Below are positions 1-10,290 of a stretch of 64,000 bases of DNA, piece by piece (positions within the stretch are counted from its first letter, which is position 1; every line of letters starts with the position of its first letter). A program made the translations under genes and the position numbers. The notes beneath the pieces are model-generated. The model was given only the letters and a program-made list of their open reading frames with translations, was not told where the DNA came from and searched no databases. Origin of the DNA: Riptortus pedestris (lineage: Eukaryota; Arthropoda; Insecta; Hemiptera; Alydidae); the NCBI GenBank assembly GCA_019009955.1, contig CM032230.1, positions 33,094,001 through 33,158,000 of the forward strand, read 5' to 3'.

Positions 1-29
1 AAATACGTATATATAGAGGTGTAGAAAAA

Positions 30-568
30 AAAGTCCGTCACCCAGGGGCTGCGTTAACTAAGCAGATTTTCCACGTGCGTCACGTATTTGCGTTTATCTC
101 AAAACGTAAAAGTTTAGTGCGAGCATTATTTGGCATTCCGGCTTCAAATAATGTGCTTCATAATATAACACCTAACTGTCAATATGACATGAGCAGCTTT
201 GGAGGGTTAAGTCAATGCCAAAAACGAAAAAAATGTAATATATCTCGGTTAATAATCAAGATAAAGAAAAAAAAAACATACAAAACAACATTTATCGGGC
301 ATTACATATGCAACAAGATTGGTCCTATACAATTTTTCGATCCGAAGTATAGTAACGGAGACGTCCCCCCATCCCACTGTTCCGATTTCAGCCATTAACG
401 AATTTGATCTTTCTTTTTACAAAAAACAAGTAATTGCCGAGTTTGTTAACGATTCATCAAAATTGCGACCGTTAGAGTGTTAATAGACATATATTTATAT
501 ATATATGAAAATCCCATTATGAGTAGAACCTCAATAGCTGATTTCTCCTAAGGGAAATCTTCTAAAAG
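30..568 (+). mobile_element. Helentron-like repeat copy 1 (HINE family)
   Basis: The 5' end (GTCCGTCACCCAGGGGCTGCG, then GCAGATTTTCC) and the 3' end (CTCAATAGCTGATTTC followed by AAATCTTCTAAAA) match the family described at 53788-54425. The interior has the shared CGATCCGAAGTATAGTAACGG and ATTAACGAATTTGATCTTTC blocks and only a short TATATA run near the 3' end. It belongs to the 5' variant that reads CACGTGCGTCACGTATTTGCG. The terminal palindrome is degraded. Confidence 0.75.
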
Positions 569-1682
569 CTAAATGGCACATAAAAGAATACTCCCAAAGG
601 ACGTGAGAGACTGTTGTTGGGATTCTGATTCAGAAAACCTTGACTATGTTTATCTGGCTAAAAGGACGAAGATGTAAAGAAACAATTATTCTAATTCTAA
701 GTCCACTAATTTAATTCAAGTAAATCAATAAGTAGAAATAAAATTAAAAAGGACGAGAACTTTACTCAGTTCTTTTTTTAATCAGGGAAGTACGTTTAGA
801 GCTTCAACCACGCCATCAAGTGATGATGGGGTTGGGAGCTTGGAAAATACTTTGCTGATTAAAATAATTCTCCGGGGAATGCACTGGTCTTTTATTAAAT
901 TTGCCTAAATTGATTGAACCGCTATATTAAATGTGTTAACGAAATTCAGCATGCAGTATGAAATAATTATTGCTTGTTTGAGAATATGATGTACGGCAAA
1001 AGTAGCACTTTGATTTTAATGTTTTACTTGAGGAATGTATAAACCAGTTTTTTATAAGGGGTTGAAGGATATGACCCAAATGTACATAAGGTTATGGGGC
1101 ATTAGTAACATTTTGATGTATGGCATCGACTAAGAATGCTTCATAGTGCCTTAATATATAGACAGGGATGTTCTAAATAAACAATAGTAATTCATTTATT
1201 AAGCTTTTAGCATAGAAATTCAGATAAATAATAGAATTTTGTGTTTATACTCTTAATTTCATTGCATAATTCCTCACGTGAAATGAACGGAACTCCTGAT
1301 GCTTTAAGTTTGGTATATTCTGATGCAAAATGCAGTGAAGTACCTCGTCATGTCCTGTGACTTTCTTTTTATCCTAATTCGTCTCCGTGGAAATTAGGGT
1401 TATCTGTTCTAGGGAAAACCCTATAGAAGTAGCCTGTAGATTCAACAACAACGACAGTTTACCCAAAATCTAAAGTCACGGCAATTTAACAAAACCCTTG
1501 TTCTGCCCATAATTTCGAATTACTTTTAGATGGTTACACTAATAAATAAATAATATTAAAAGTGTTTTCGACTTTAACAAGATTACCGTGACTAATGAAG
1601 TAAGATCAAACAAGTCAATAGGAGTCTATGAGTTCATGTCCTGCCTGAGATCATTATGGATAGTATTCTATTGTCCAAAAAG
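569..1682. other. AT-rich sequence, probably IR intron; no feature recognised
   Basis: No repeat family seen elsewhere in the window was recognised here. An open frame at 1588-1980 (+, 130 codons) overlaps the probable IR exon at 1683-1747 in another frame and resembles no known protein, so I do not call it. Confidence 0.4.
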
Positions 1683-1747
1683 CAGCATTTACCGAGAGCA
1701 TTTTCTTAAATCAGGCAGAGAATCATATTACAAGATGTTGGCAGGAT
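1683..1747 (+). CDS. Probable third-from-last exon of the ionotropic receptor gene
   Basis: This is a short candidate exon ending at a GTGAGT donor (1748-1753). The frame that ends flush at the donor reads FLNQAENHITRCWQD and is open back to 1664. Joined to the next exon at 2020 the intron is phase 0 on both sides (GAT, then AGT), giving CWQD followed by SDAWKEW, which suits the ligand-binding S2 region of an IR. The acceptor is uncertain: AG at 1681-1682 or 1684-1685, both with a poor pyrimidine tract. The intron to the next exon is 272 bp. Evidence is the donor, the phase match and the position; there is no recognisable motif inside it. Confidence 0.4.
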
Positions 1748-2019
1748 GTGAGTATTACTCTAAGAACACAGTTCCATTCCACCCCATTGGTCCAAAGTTC
1801 CACACTTTGGAATGTGAAATGATTGGATCTATAAACGGTTTGGAGGGGCACGACTTTTTGAAAGTTCTTCGTTGCACAAGTAAATCTAATTTGTTGTATA
1901 AACAAAAATTTGTCTTATTTAAAATCAATGTAGAAATTAACTTCCTTAAACTTAATGTTGTAATAATTGATTTGGAGTAAGTAAGTGACTGGTGTAAAAT
2001 TTGTTGAAACCTTTTATAG

Positions 2020-2228
2020 AGTGACGCTTGGAAGGAGTGGACCTACGGCAGGTACCAGAACGAGAGTTCCCTGGAAGAGAGAGTCCAACGGATGGAGTCT
2101 GGGAAGTACGTCGTCCCTGGAGAAAGTACTGGAAGGATATTCTTCTTTTCTGATACACCCATCCCTCCGGACAGGGTCCTTAGGCACTTCGAAGCAGCTG
2201 GCAAGTGCTACCAGCAATTCTTTTCTTC
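2020..2228 (+). CDS. Ionotropic receptor (IR/iGluR-like) penultimate exon
   Basis: A 209-bp exon lies between an acceptor (CCTTTTATAG, AG at 2018-2019) and a GTGAGT donor at 2229. It is open in one frame throughout, starts in phase 0 and ends with two bases of a codon, matching the single leading base of the exon at 5336. The 69 codons include RVQRMESGKYVVPGESTGRI and FFFSDTPIPPDRVLRHFEAA. A region ending in an aromatic/charged segment before the final IR domain is typical of the S2 ligand-binding lobe of insect IRs. It is GC-richer than its surroundings. Together with 5336-5648 this gives the C-terminal ~170 residues of a divergent chemosensory-type IR, a ligand-gated cation channel subunit of sensory neurons. 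The subfamily cannot be assigned. Confidence 0.75.
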
Positions 2229-2270
2229 GTGAGTATCTATGTTTCACAATCTCTCTAGACATCAATAAAA

Positions 2271-2725
2271 ACATTTTTTTTTTAATATTAATATATTTAT
2301 TTTATTCAGAATATTACAGTCTGCATTTAAATGCATTTGGTAATGTGGGATATGTACAATACAATAGTCCTTCCATCACTCTTGACAGAAGCCACACCTA
2401 TTCACCACAATGAGAGGAGCAGGCTCTTCCTGGCTGGCAAGGAAGTCAAGAGCTAAGGAGGAATGTCACTTTATGAGAAAATAGGCACCACTTCACTTTA
2501 CACTTCTATAGGAGATCTCTAGGTCATTGTCTCTTGAGGCGCCGTAGAGGGGAATATGGGTGAGTGGTACTGGAAAGGGCTAGGATGATTAGGCTGATTG
2601 GATAGCCAGCTATGAAAGTTTCTGAATCTTAAGGGGATTAGGTCGTTTACAAATGGGATATTAAGATCTTTATGGAGGGTGTGTGTAACATAATATGGAA
2701 CATCTCTATAGTGCGCAGGACTTTG
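2271..2725 (-). mobile_element. 5'-truncated jockey-type LINE fragment in the IR intron
   Basis: Read on the minus strand, 2507-2725 matches the end of ORF2 of the full-length jockey element at 57202-62055: VQSKVLRTIE corresponds to LQSRILRKIT, a frame-shifted LNIPFVND to LNIPFVNA, and LRRLKRQ-stop-PRDLL to RRLKRKWPRDLL. It has frameshifts and stops. The 3' UTR follows (2295-2506; shared with 25728-25945) and ends at a T-run on the + strand (about 2272-2282), the minus-strand poly(A) tail. Confidence 0.75.
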
Positions 2726-2764
2726 GATTGGACGGTCTTCAATAAAACTAGATTAGTTACTATA

Positions 2765-3240
2765 CCCCTGTCTTTATTGCGCACAGTAGCCTCTAGATAT
2801 CTGCCATTAGTTTCTCCCGGCACATTTGATAGACTTCATCCTATGTCTTTTTTCAGCACAGTACGCATTACATCACTGACTGCACTATCCCAAGCAAATA
2901 TACATTTGGGAGATTTGATCCGTATTATCTTTTTTTTGAGCACTGTTGTCTTATAAATCACTGAATGCACTATCCCTAGCTGAAATACATTTGGGAAACT
3001 CCTTCCGTATTTTACGCCGTTCTGTTTTTGAGCACTGTTGTCTTATAAATCACTGAATGCACTATCCCTAGCTGAAATACATTTGGGAAACTCCTTCCGT
3101 ATTTTACGCCGTTCTGTTTTTGAGCACTGTTGTCTTATAAATCACTGAATGTACTATCCCTAGCTGAAATACATTTGGGAAACTCCTTCCGTATTTTACG
3201 CCGTTCTCTTTTTTGAGCACTGTTGTCTTATAAATCACTG
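2765..3240 (+). repeat. Divergent ~92-bp tandem repeat units (satellite subfamily A)
   Basis: About five units share TCACTGA(C/A)TGCACTATCCC and an ACATTTGGGA block. Three central units (about 2937-3230) are almost identical with a period near 92 bp and carry CTTATAAATCACTGAATGC, while the first two are more divergent. They are homologous to the 93-bp array at 3898-5245 but form their own homogenised subfamily. Confidence 0.85.
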
Positions 3241-3440
3241 TGTTTCGGGGTCGATGAGGCTTCCCATAAAAAGATGTATAGGGAGATGCCCCTTCGCACC
3301 CTTTGTGAATTTGAGAGAGTGGACTGTATAGTAAAAGTAGGGTGGTGTAAATTATAAAGAATGAATGGATATAAATAAGATATAATGAAGTAATATTAAT
3401 AATATTAAGAACAAATGATGAAATGAAATTGTTGATCTTT
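3241..3440 (+). repeat. SINE-like repeat fragment (family 2)
   Basis: It begins abruptly with TTTCGGGGTCGATGAGGCTT and runs through GGGAGATGCCCCTTCGC and GAGAGTGGACTGTATA. A reverse-strand copy lies at 14048-14300. There the upstream part adds GTTAAGGCGTTGGTCTTAAT, the tRNA-like head shared with the main SINE family, so this copy is 5' truncated. The tail carries an ATAATGAAGTAATA motif. It interrupts the satellite. Confidence 0.6.
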
Positions 3441-3897
3441 TAAAATCTAATAATATTCCAATTGGTGAGCTGCTGTGGGTTGGTTGGAGCTGGTTGTACA
3501 GCTGGTTGCTGAATGATGCCCATTATTGGGTTTGTGCCAGTTGGCTGCGATGTGTGACGAAGTTGTTATAGAACTGTGAGTACTCACTTTATTTATTCTT
3601 CGTGGTTCTTCTCCTTCTACTTCTTGGTTCTTTCCCTTTTCTCAGCTTCGTCGCCCGACAGGCCCTTTTTCGCCTACTCGTGCATTTTGAGGGGGGTTTT
3701 CACCTCGATGATGAGAGCTCTCCTTTCAGTGCCGCATTAGGCCCCCATCTTGTTCCCGTCTTCTTGTTCTTTCCTGTCGGTCCCCATCGTGGCTGGATGC
3801 GATGGGAGCGACCCCAGTCAAGGACAAGGATGAGTTGACGCAAGGTGACGTCATCTAAGTCGCGCGCTGGTTTTACTTTTGACTTGATTCTTCCGTG
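3441..3897. other. GC-rich island of unknown origin inside the satellite/intron
   Basis: Base composition changes sharply to roughly even GC with CpGs (for example GTCGCGCGCTGG at the right edge), flanked on both sides by satellite units. A perfect CRE-type palindrome TGACGTCA lies at 3846-3853. The + frame 3602-3838 is open for 78 codons but resembles nothing I know. A minus-strand GTGAGT-like splice donor occurs near 3596. It could be part of another inserted element or a non-coding exon/promoter; I cannot tell which. Confidence 0.4.
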
Positions 3898-5245
3898 AAC
3901 ACACTAACTGCACTATCCCTAGCTGAAATACATTTGGGAGACTTTATTTGTATTATACGCCCACGTCTTTTTTGCGCACAGTAGTTCTATACATCACTGA
4001 CTGCACTATCCCTTGCAAAAATATATTTGAGAGATTTCATCCGTATTATAAGCCTATGTCTTTTCGGAGCACAGTTGTGCTATACATCACTGACTGCACT
4101 ATCCCTTGCAAAAATACATTTGAGAGATTTCATCCGTATTATAAGCCTATGTCTTTTCGGAGCACAGTTGTGCTATACATCACTGACTGCACTATCCCTT
4201 GCAAAAATACATTTGAGAGATTTCATCCGTATTATAAGCCTATGTCTTTTCGGAGCACAGTTGTGCTATACATCACTGACTGCACTATCCCTTGCAAAAA
4301 TACATTTGAGAGATTTCATCCGTATTATAAGCCTATGTCTTTTCGGAGCACAGTTGTGCTATACATCACTGACTGCACTATCCCTTGCAAAAATACATTT
4401 GAGAGATTTCATCCGTATTATAAGCCTATGTCTTTTCGGAGCACAGTTGTGCTATACATCACTGACTGCACTCTTCTTTGCAAAAATACATTTGGGAGAC
4501 TTTATTCGTATTGCCCACGTCTTTTGTTGAGCACAGTAGTTCTATACATCACTGACTGCACTATCCCTTGCAAAAATATATTTGAGAGATTTCATCCGTA
4601 TTATAAGCCTATGTCTTTTCGGAGCACAGTTGTGCTATACATCACTGACTGCACTATCCCTTGCAAAAATACATTTGAGAGATTTCATCCGTATTATAAG
4701 CCTATGTCTTTTCGGAGCACAGTTGTGCTATACATCACTGACTGCACTATCCCTTGCAAAAATACATTTGAGAGATTTCATCCGTATTATAAGCCTATGT
4801 CTTTTCGGAGCACAGTTGTGCTATACATCACTGACTGCACTATCCCTTGCAAAAATACATTTGAGAGATTTCATCCGTATTATAAGCCTATGTCTTTTCG
4901 GAGCACAGTTGTGCTATACATCACTGACTGCACTATCCCTTGCAAAAATACATTTGAGAGATTTCATCCGTATTATAAGCCTATGTCTTTTCGGAGCACA
5001 GTAGTGCTATACATCACTGACTGCACTCTTCTTTGCAAAAATACATTTGAGAGATTTCATCCGTATTATAAGCCTATGTCTTTTCGGAGCACAGTTGTGC
5101 TGTACATCACTGACTGGACTATCCCTTGCAAAAATACATTTGGGACACTTCATCCATAATATACATCTATATCATTTTCATGCGCGTTGGCCCTGTAAAC
5201 CACTGCGTTCAATATCCGTTGCTGAAATATATGCTGGAGACTAAT
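3898..5245 (+). repeat. 93-bp satellite array, about 14 units
   Basis: Units of 93 bp (TCACTGACTGCACTATCCC, GCAAAAATACATTTGAGAG, TTCATCCGTATTATAAGCC, TGTCTTTTCGGAGCACAG and a linker) repeat from about 3900 to 5245. Most central units are identical or nearly so, which points to recent homogenisation. A variant CTCTTCTTTGC unit recurs at about 4470 and 5030, and a shorter unit at about 4500-4530 marks a higher-order break. Because 93 is divisible by 3, all three frames can stay open, producing long but spurious open frames (403 codons at 3948-5159). It sits wholly in the last intron of the IR gene. Confidence 0.95.
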
Positions 5246-5335
5246 CCGTAATCAGAGCTTTTGTCCGCCTCTTCTGCGGTTCCTTGTAGTTCAGATTTTC
5301 CGGGAAGATACTAAGGTAGCAATATTGTGTTTCAG

Positions 5336-5648
5336 GATTATATTTCCTTTCGGCTCTCCGTACTCCAAAGCTATCAATATAGCAACCGCCAGGTTCCGGA
5401 ACGGAGGGATCCTCAATTCCTGGCGACACGACGTCCTCATGTCACAGCCCGTATTGAAGGACTTCATACCTCAGAACGTGTTCTTCTTCGTCAAGGATTT
5501 CAAATTCAAAGAAGTTCCTCTCAAGATCGGCTCTACAGCTGGAGCATTCTTTATACTTATTGCAGGCCATTCTGCTGCTTTTCTTGTATTTTTAGCAGAA
5601 ATTTATTTTGGCAAAAATAAGATGAAGAAACCAAAATTCATTCATTGA
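5336..5648 (+). CDS. Ionotropic receptor (IR/iGluR-like) last coding exon
   Basis: The exon starts after TTGTGTTTCAG (AG at 5334-5335). Its first base completes the split codon from the exon ending at 2228, giving CYQQFFSS then IIFPFGSPYSKAINIA. It runs open to TGA at 5646-5648. Features of an IR C-terminus are visible: FPFGSPYSKAIN, equivalent to the FP(R/K)xSP(Y/F) segment of the S2 lobe; RNGGILNSW, equivalent to the (E)SGI...W helix; and a final membrane segment GAFFILIAGHSAAFLVFLAE, corresponding to M4, followed by a short basic tail (FGKNKMKKPK). The upstream pore region and N-terminal half lie outside the window or were not found. The 3.1-kb intron before this exon is mostly satellite and transposon. 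The protein is a plasma-membrane ligand-gated channel subunit; ligand and subfamily are not inferable. Confidence 0.8.
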
Positions 5649-5772
5649 ATAGTTACTATCATAGTATAACTAGATTTATACAACATATAATGGTGTGTTT
5701 ATTATTGTCATAAATATGAATCATCTGAAGCTAAATATGAATTATATGTACACATACTTTTAAATGTAGATG

Positions 5773-5778
5773 AATAAA
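5773..5778 (+). terminator. Poly(A) signal of the IR gene
   Basis: AATAAA lies 125 bp past the IR stop codon and is the first canonical hexamer downstream of it. The 3' UTR would be about 150 bp. Inferred from position only. Confidence 0.5.
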
Positions 5779-5844
5779 TTTTACGCAGTAAATTGTACTA
5801 GTAAAAATACTTCCTATGAATTTTAAAAACATTTTAATTTACCT

Positions 5845-5990
5845 CCACATTCCATAAATAAGGATAATCTGGACCTACTATCTCAGTTCTCTACTCCAGG
5901 CATTTCATTTAGGGCATTGGCCACTAAATAAATTCCAACTCTAATCGAACGCACGAGCCTACAGCATTATGAACTATAACTTGAGGACCA
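5845..5990 (-). repeat. Degenerate tRNA-derived SINE
   Basis: Read on the minus strand it has GTGCGTTCGATTAGAGTTGG (B-box-like) followed by AATTTATTTAGTGGCC, in the same order as the SINE at 36249-36470 (TTCGATTC, then ATTTAGTGACG). The remainder is too diverged for a firm call. Confidence 0.35.
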
Positions 5991-6224
5991 GGAATAATAT
6001 AAATTAAAAAAAAAAAAACAATGCAATAGGGTGGTGACTGTTCTTGAGTATGAATTTCTTTATTTTAACATTTGCCTGGAAGTAAAAAAAAAAATCCAGG
6101 TGGCTTTTTTCTATTCCATTTGATCCTAATACTGAAAATATTAACTAAAACTCTAGAGCTGGTGCTAGGTGTGGCAGAGGAGATCTGGGAAAAAGGTCTT
6201 ATAAACAGGAAGTCTTTCCACCAA

Positions 6225-6470
6225 ATTGTTTATTTATGTACACGCCCTTTCGGCACTAACTTGCTATTTCGAGGTGTCAATAAACAAAAAAGAGAAACAT
6301 ATTTATTTATTGTTATATCTTGGTACAGAATTCTTCTGTATAACTTGATTATTTTTAATGTAATTGTTGGTTTTCATTACATGGATTTGACATTTTTCTC
6401 GTCTTTATTTGTTAGCACCTGATAATGGCACGAGCATTAATAAGCAACTTGGAGGGAAGACTTACTGTTT
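6225..6470. mobile_element. Penelope-like element terminal fragments in inverted orientation
   Basis: 6411-6468 (+) resembles the 3' end of the Penelope-like element at 51743-51820: TTAGCACCTGATAATGGCAC and TTGGAGGGAAGACTT. 6230-6262 matches the same region on the minus strand (GTTAGTGCCGAAAGGGCGTG). The two pieces face opposite ways about 150 bp apart. Both hold damaged relics of the hammerhead core: CTGATAA in place of CTGATGA in one, CTCGAAA in the other. Confidence 0.55.
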
Positions 6471-7511
6471 ATAATGCCTATTTCCCAGAGTAACAGCAAA
6501 GTTAACCTTAAATTTCATTAAAATTAAATTTTAAAAAAAACAACGATTTAAAATATTTCTAAGCACTTTAACGGGTAATTAATGGATTAAAACTAGTATG
6601 AGCTTGTCACCTTGAATATTTTTACTATTTTATGTGTAGAAGTTATAAATCATAATAATAAATAAAAAGAAACTGTCGTGAACTTAAATGTACTGATTAA
6701 CTTTGACTATGATAATGAGCTATGACATTAATAGTGTATTAATGAGATCGAATCAAGAATCAAAAATGAAGAACACACTCGAAATGCTTCATCCTGTTAT
6801 AGATATGGGACAAACCCCATTTGTTAAACTCAATTTTTCAAATTTAGCAAAATTTTATATGAATTCATCGAATACGCTATAAATGTATTGAAAAAAAAAG
6901 TATATGTTTTTATAAATATAATTTTGAGTTTGAACCTTTCTAGGAAAACTTTCATTTTTTTAAAAAAAGACAACTATATTTAATGTTCCCTATTTGTGTT
7001 GAAACATTAGGAAAACTATTTGAGTGGAAAATATGTTTTATGACAACCAAATTTATTTTAAATTAATCGTATTGAAAAACAAATTTCTTAATAATTTTAT
7101 TAATATATAAAGTATTTTATAGAAATATATGTATTTAGTAAGATTTAATTTCTAGTAATAACAGTACTTATTTTTATTCTGATTCTGAGCAAAATTTAAC
7201 GAAGAACAGAACCCTGCCATTTTGAGTAAAGTAATACCTGCTTAATTATTACACTTATACCTGATGTACCATCCCCAAATTTTCAATTCTTGTACCTCAC
7301 GAATTTTCTGGGGTATTACAGGAAACATTTCAAAAATAAAGATTCATGGATATTTACAAATGTTGACATTAATTTATCAAATATTAAACCAGTTTTTTTT
7401 ATCTTTAAGTATTCAGATAACCCTCACTCCTAAACTTGTGATTATCACTAAAATAACTGCTTCACTGTACGTCTCACGTTCAGCTTAAATGCCATGTTCT
7501 TCTTATGGACT
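6471..7511. other. AT-rich sequence without recognised features
   Basis: Very AT-rich, with short A and T runs. The open frame 7264-7488 (+, 74 codons) has no recognisable motif. Confidence 0.4.
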
Positions 7512-7800
7512 GCTAGCAGATTCCACTTAATGGAAAATCAGCTATTGAGGCATGAACTCGTAAAGGGATTTCCGAAAAAAAATTCTTAAATATCCACCGA
7601 TCCTGCCTAAGCGTTATATGTAAAACTAAAGATCGACCTCGTTAAGGGCTGAAATAGTTAGGGGTTAAAGGGGGAATTGAAAATTCAAAATAACTCCTTT
7701 ATTATGAGTTGGATCGAAAAATTGTACACTACAAATCTTTTTGCAAATGTAATTTTCTGTAAATGTTTTTTCCAATGGGCCTTTCTTATGACGGCCGTGC
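7512..7800 (-). mobile_element. Helentron-like repeat fragment (3' half)
   Basis: The minus-strand 3' end is recognisable (AGCAGATTCCACTTAATGG, then AATCAGCTATTGAGG and a diverged CCACCGATCCTGCC), followed by GGCTGAAATAG, GGATCGAAAAATTGTAC and TGTAAATGTTTT blocks. No TA microsatellite remains. The 5' part is lost or too diverged. Confidence 0.65.
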
Positions 7801-8504
7801 AAAGACGTTGTGAGACAACATTTGATATATCTGTTTAGTAACTGCAGACCCTGAATGACAGATTTTTTATTTTATTTAGAGCCGAAATGATATTAAATAA
7901 AAAAATAAATTTAGGTCATTTATTTTTTAAAAAGGATAGTGATAATTAAGTTTCCGGTGTGCGTTGAGCATTGCGGATTTAGGTTTTCAACATTTGGGCA
8001 AATAAGTACAACTCCGGGGAAAATGTGAGCCGAGAGAAAGCCTTTTACCGTTTATGTTTGATAACTGAGGTCACGTGCCAACCTGTTCCTGGGGATGTAA
8101 TTTAGAAGGAGGAGCTTAACACGGGGCAATGTTTATTTGTGGGCAATTCCTCCAGAGAGCGGACGTGTCTCGCCCCGAGGGAGTGTGGCGGAAGATTGGA
8201 AACCAAGGGGTGGGGCGAGGGGGGGATTTGTGACTGAAGCTCTGCCCAAAGTTATTTATCCAGAACGTGAGAGGGGACAACGTGACCGTGTCACGTGACT
8301 CTGAATTTTCCTTTTCACGAGTTAACCCAAAGCTCTGTGATCGACTCTAAACTCAAGTCTCCTACAGAAGAACGCTCTCTATCCACAAATGCAAATAACA
8401 ATCTATGGCAACCAAGGATAACTTAGAGCAGTCGCATCAAGGTAGATATAAGAAACATGCTTTATACAAATCTATGGCCTTAAACGAGACTTGCTACATG
8501 TCAG
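7801..8504. other. Unassigned; includes a GC-rich patch at about 8130-8340
   Basis: The patch holds GAGAGCGGACGTGTCTCGCC and a run of G-rich sequence. A TCACGTGA palindrome lies at about 8293-8300. A minus-strand frame is open across most of it, but no protein motif or pair of splice sites supports an exon. The rest is AT-rich. Confidence 0.35.
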
Positions 8505-8765
8505 TGGAGCAAGCCTCGAGGGTAGGATAAAGTTGTAGATTGCATACGCGCATACTGGCTAATGCCTATCATTAGCTTATGCAGGCTAGGTGCAACGGAG
8601 AGATGGCTATCTGACAACTCTGGCCTTTGTAGGGAATACAATTTTCTTCATGATGCCTTTAGTATGGTGTAATGCAGAAGACAACAAGAAACCACTACAT
8701 GTCCTTGTGACCCACTTATTCGGTTATTCGTTCCTTTGAGAACTAGGTTTGCCTGTTGAATGGGT
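8505..8765 (+). repeat. Dispersed repeat R, copy 1
   Basis: It aligns with 55590-55895 in the same orientation: AAGTTGTAGATTGCATACGC, CATACTGGCTAATG, CTTATGCAGGCT, TCATGATGCCTTTA, GCAGAAGACAACAAGAAACC and GGTTTGCCTGTT. No ORF and no tRNA-like boxes are apparent. Probably the tail or body of an unclassified retroelement. Confidence 0.65.
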
Positions 8766-8779
8766 CAGTTGTATGTACT

Positions 8780-9244
8780 GTAGCCACGCAGGGGCTGCGT
8801 AAAGTAAGCACATTTCCCACGTTCGTCAAGTATGTGCATTTATCTGAAAACGTAAACGTCCAAGGAGAACAATATTTGGTATTTAGGTTTCAAATAAAGT
8901 GCTTAGTGATATAACAGATTATTGTTAATAGGATATGAGTACGAGTTGGAGTTTACTGAAGTCCGGAAACTAAAAATACAAATATCTCGGTTAATAATCA
9001 AGATGGTGAAAAATGTACTTAACAACATTTATAGAACATTACCATTTCTATAAGATTGGTCCTATACGATGTTTCGATACGACGCATAATAACAGAGTTA
9101 ATAAGAATCTTCGAAATTTCCTCCTTTAAACCATTCCCACTGATCGGATTTCAGCCATTAACGAACTTGATCTTTAGTTTCACATTAAACGTTTAAATAT
9201 CAAGTTTGGTAACAATCAAACAAAAATTGCGACCACTAGAGCTT

Positions 9245-9292
<48 letters not shown>

Positions 9293-9437
9293 GCGCGCGC
9301 ACATATATAGTTTGGAATGAACCTCATTTCAGTCATCATCTGCGTAAGACCGATGGACATTTGGAGACATTTTTCGAAAATCGCGTCACGAGTACAACCT
9401 CAATAGGTGATTTCCCTTAAATGAGATCTGCTTAAAG
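8780..9437 (+). mobile_element. Helentron-like repeat copy with CA microsatellite
   Basis: 5' end CCACGCAGGGGCTGCGTAAA; 3' end CCTCAATAGGTGATTTCCC. At the site where other copies have (TA)n this copy has (AC)n of about 45 bp followed by GCGCGCGCGC (9247-9301) and a short TATATA. It carries the 5' variant with ACGTTCGTCAAGTATGTGC. The terminal palindrome has decayed (CCCTTAAATGAGATC). Confidence 0.8.
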
Positions 9438-10020
9438 AGTCAGGTAGTATTTCTTGTTTGTGGATATTGGCCAACAGAAGATACTGTTATTTATAAAAAA
9501 AAATAAATAATAAAAATTATGGCAAAGTTTTAACAAAAAATTTAAGCTTTAAAATCCGCGATGTGTGACATTTATCACCGCCTGGTACAGTTCATTTAGT
9601 GGTTGAACCGCAGAGAAGTTGAGGAGCCACCTAAATGATGTAATTACTAGAATGTAATATATTAATTTCTTTGTTGTGTTTGCTTTATATTATGAATATA
9701 ATATTAAATGGTTTACTCGTGACTCCACTTGCGGACTAGCGAGACTCTAGCAAGTTATATGTCTGACAGCCGCTATGGATAACTAACGATTATGACTCTC
9801 TTTGATCCTGGCCACAGGCAGGCTGATGTAGGTGAACTGACTGCTGACCAATTGGGTCACGTGTCCCGTCAGTGTTTATGTACTGGAAACAACTCATACC
9901 AGGTCCTCCTTCGTTAATGGGGGTTGTACGTAAAATTGATAACTTTCTACGTTAGACACGAGTCTTAGGAGTGGCATAAAACCTCTAAGATCTATAATGT
10001 ACTTTGCAAAAAAAATAATA
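9438..10020. other. Unassigned sequence
   Basis: Low-GC sequence; 9700-9960 is a little richer in GC but has neither coding features nor similarity to repeats elsewhere in the window. Confidence 0.4.
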
Positions 10021-10023
10021 TAC

Positions 10024-10290
<267 letters not shown>

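Noticed and set aside
3948..5159. 403-codon open frame with a 31-residue repeat (CTIPCKNTFERFHPYYKP)
   Set aside because: It is a reading of the 93-bp satellite. Other frames are also open over hundreds of bases, there is no independent start or domain, and the array lies in an intron.
2765..5245. CRISPR-like array
   Set aside because: The 93-bp units are contiguous without unique spacers, in a eukaryotic context.
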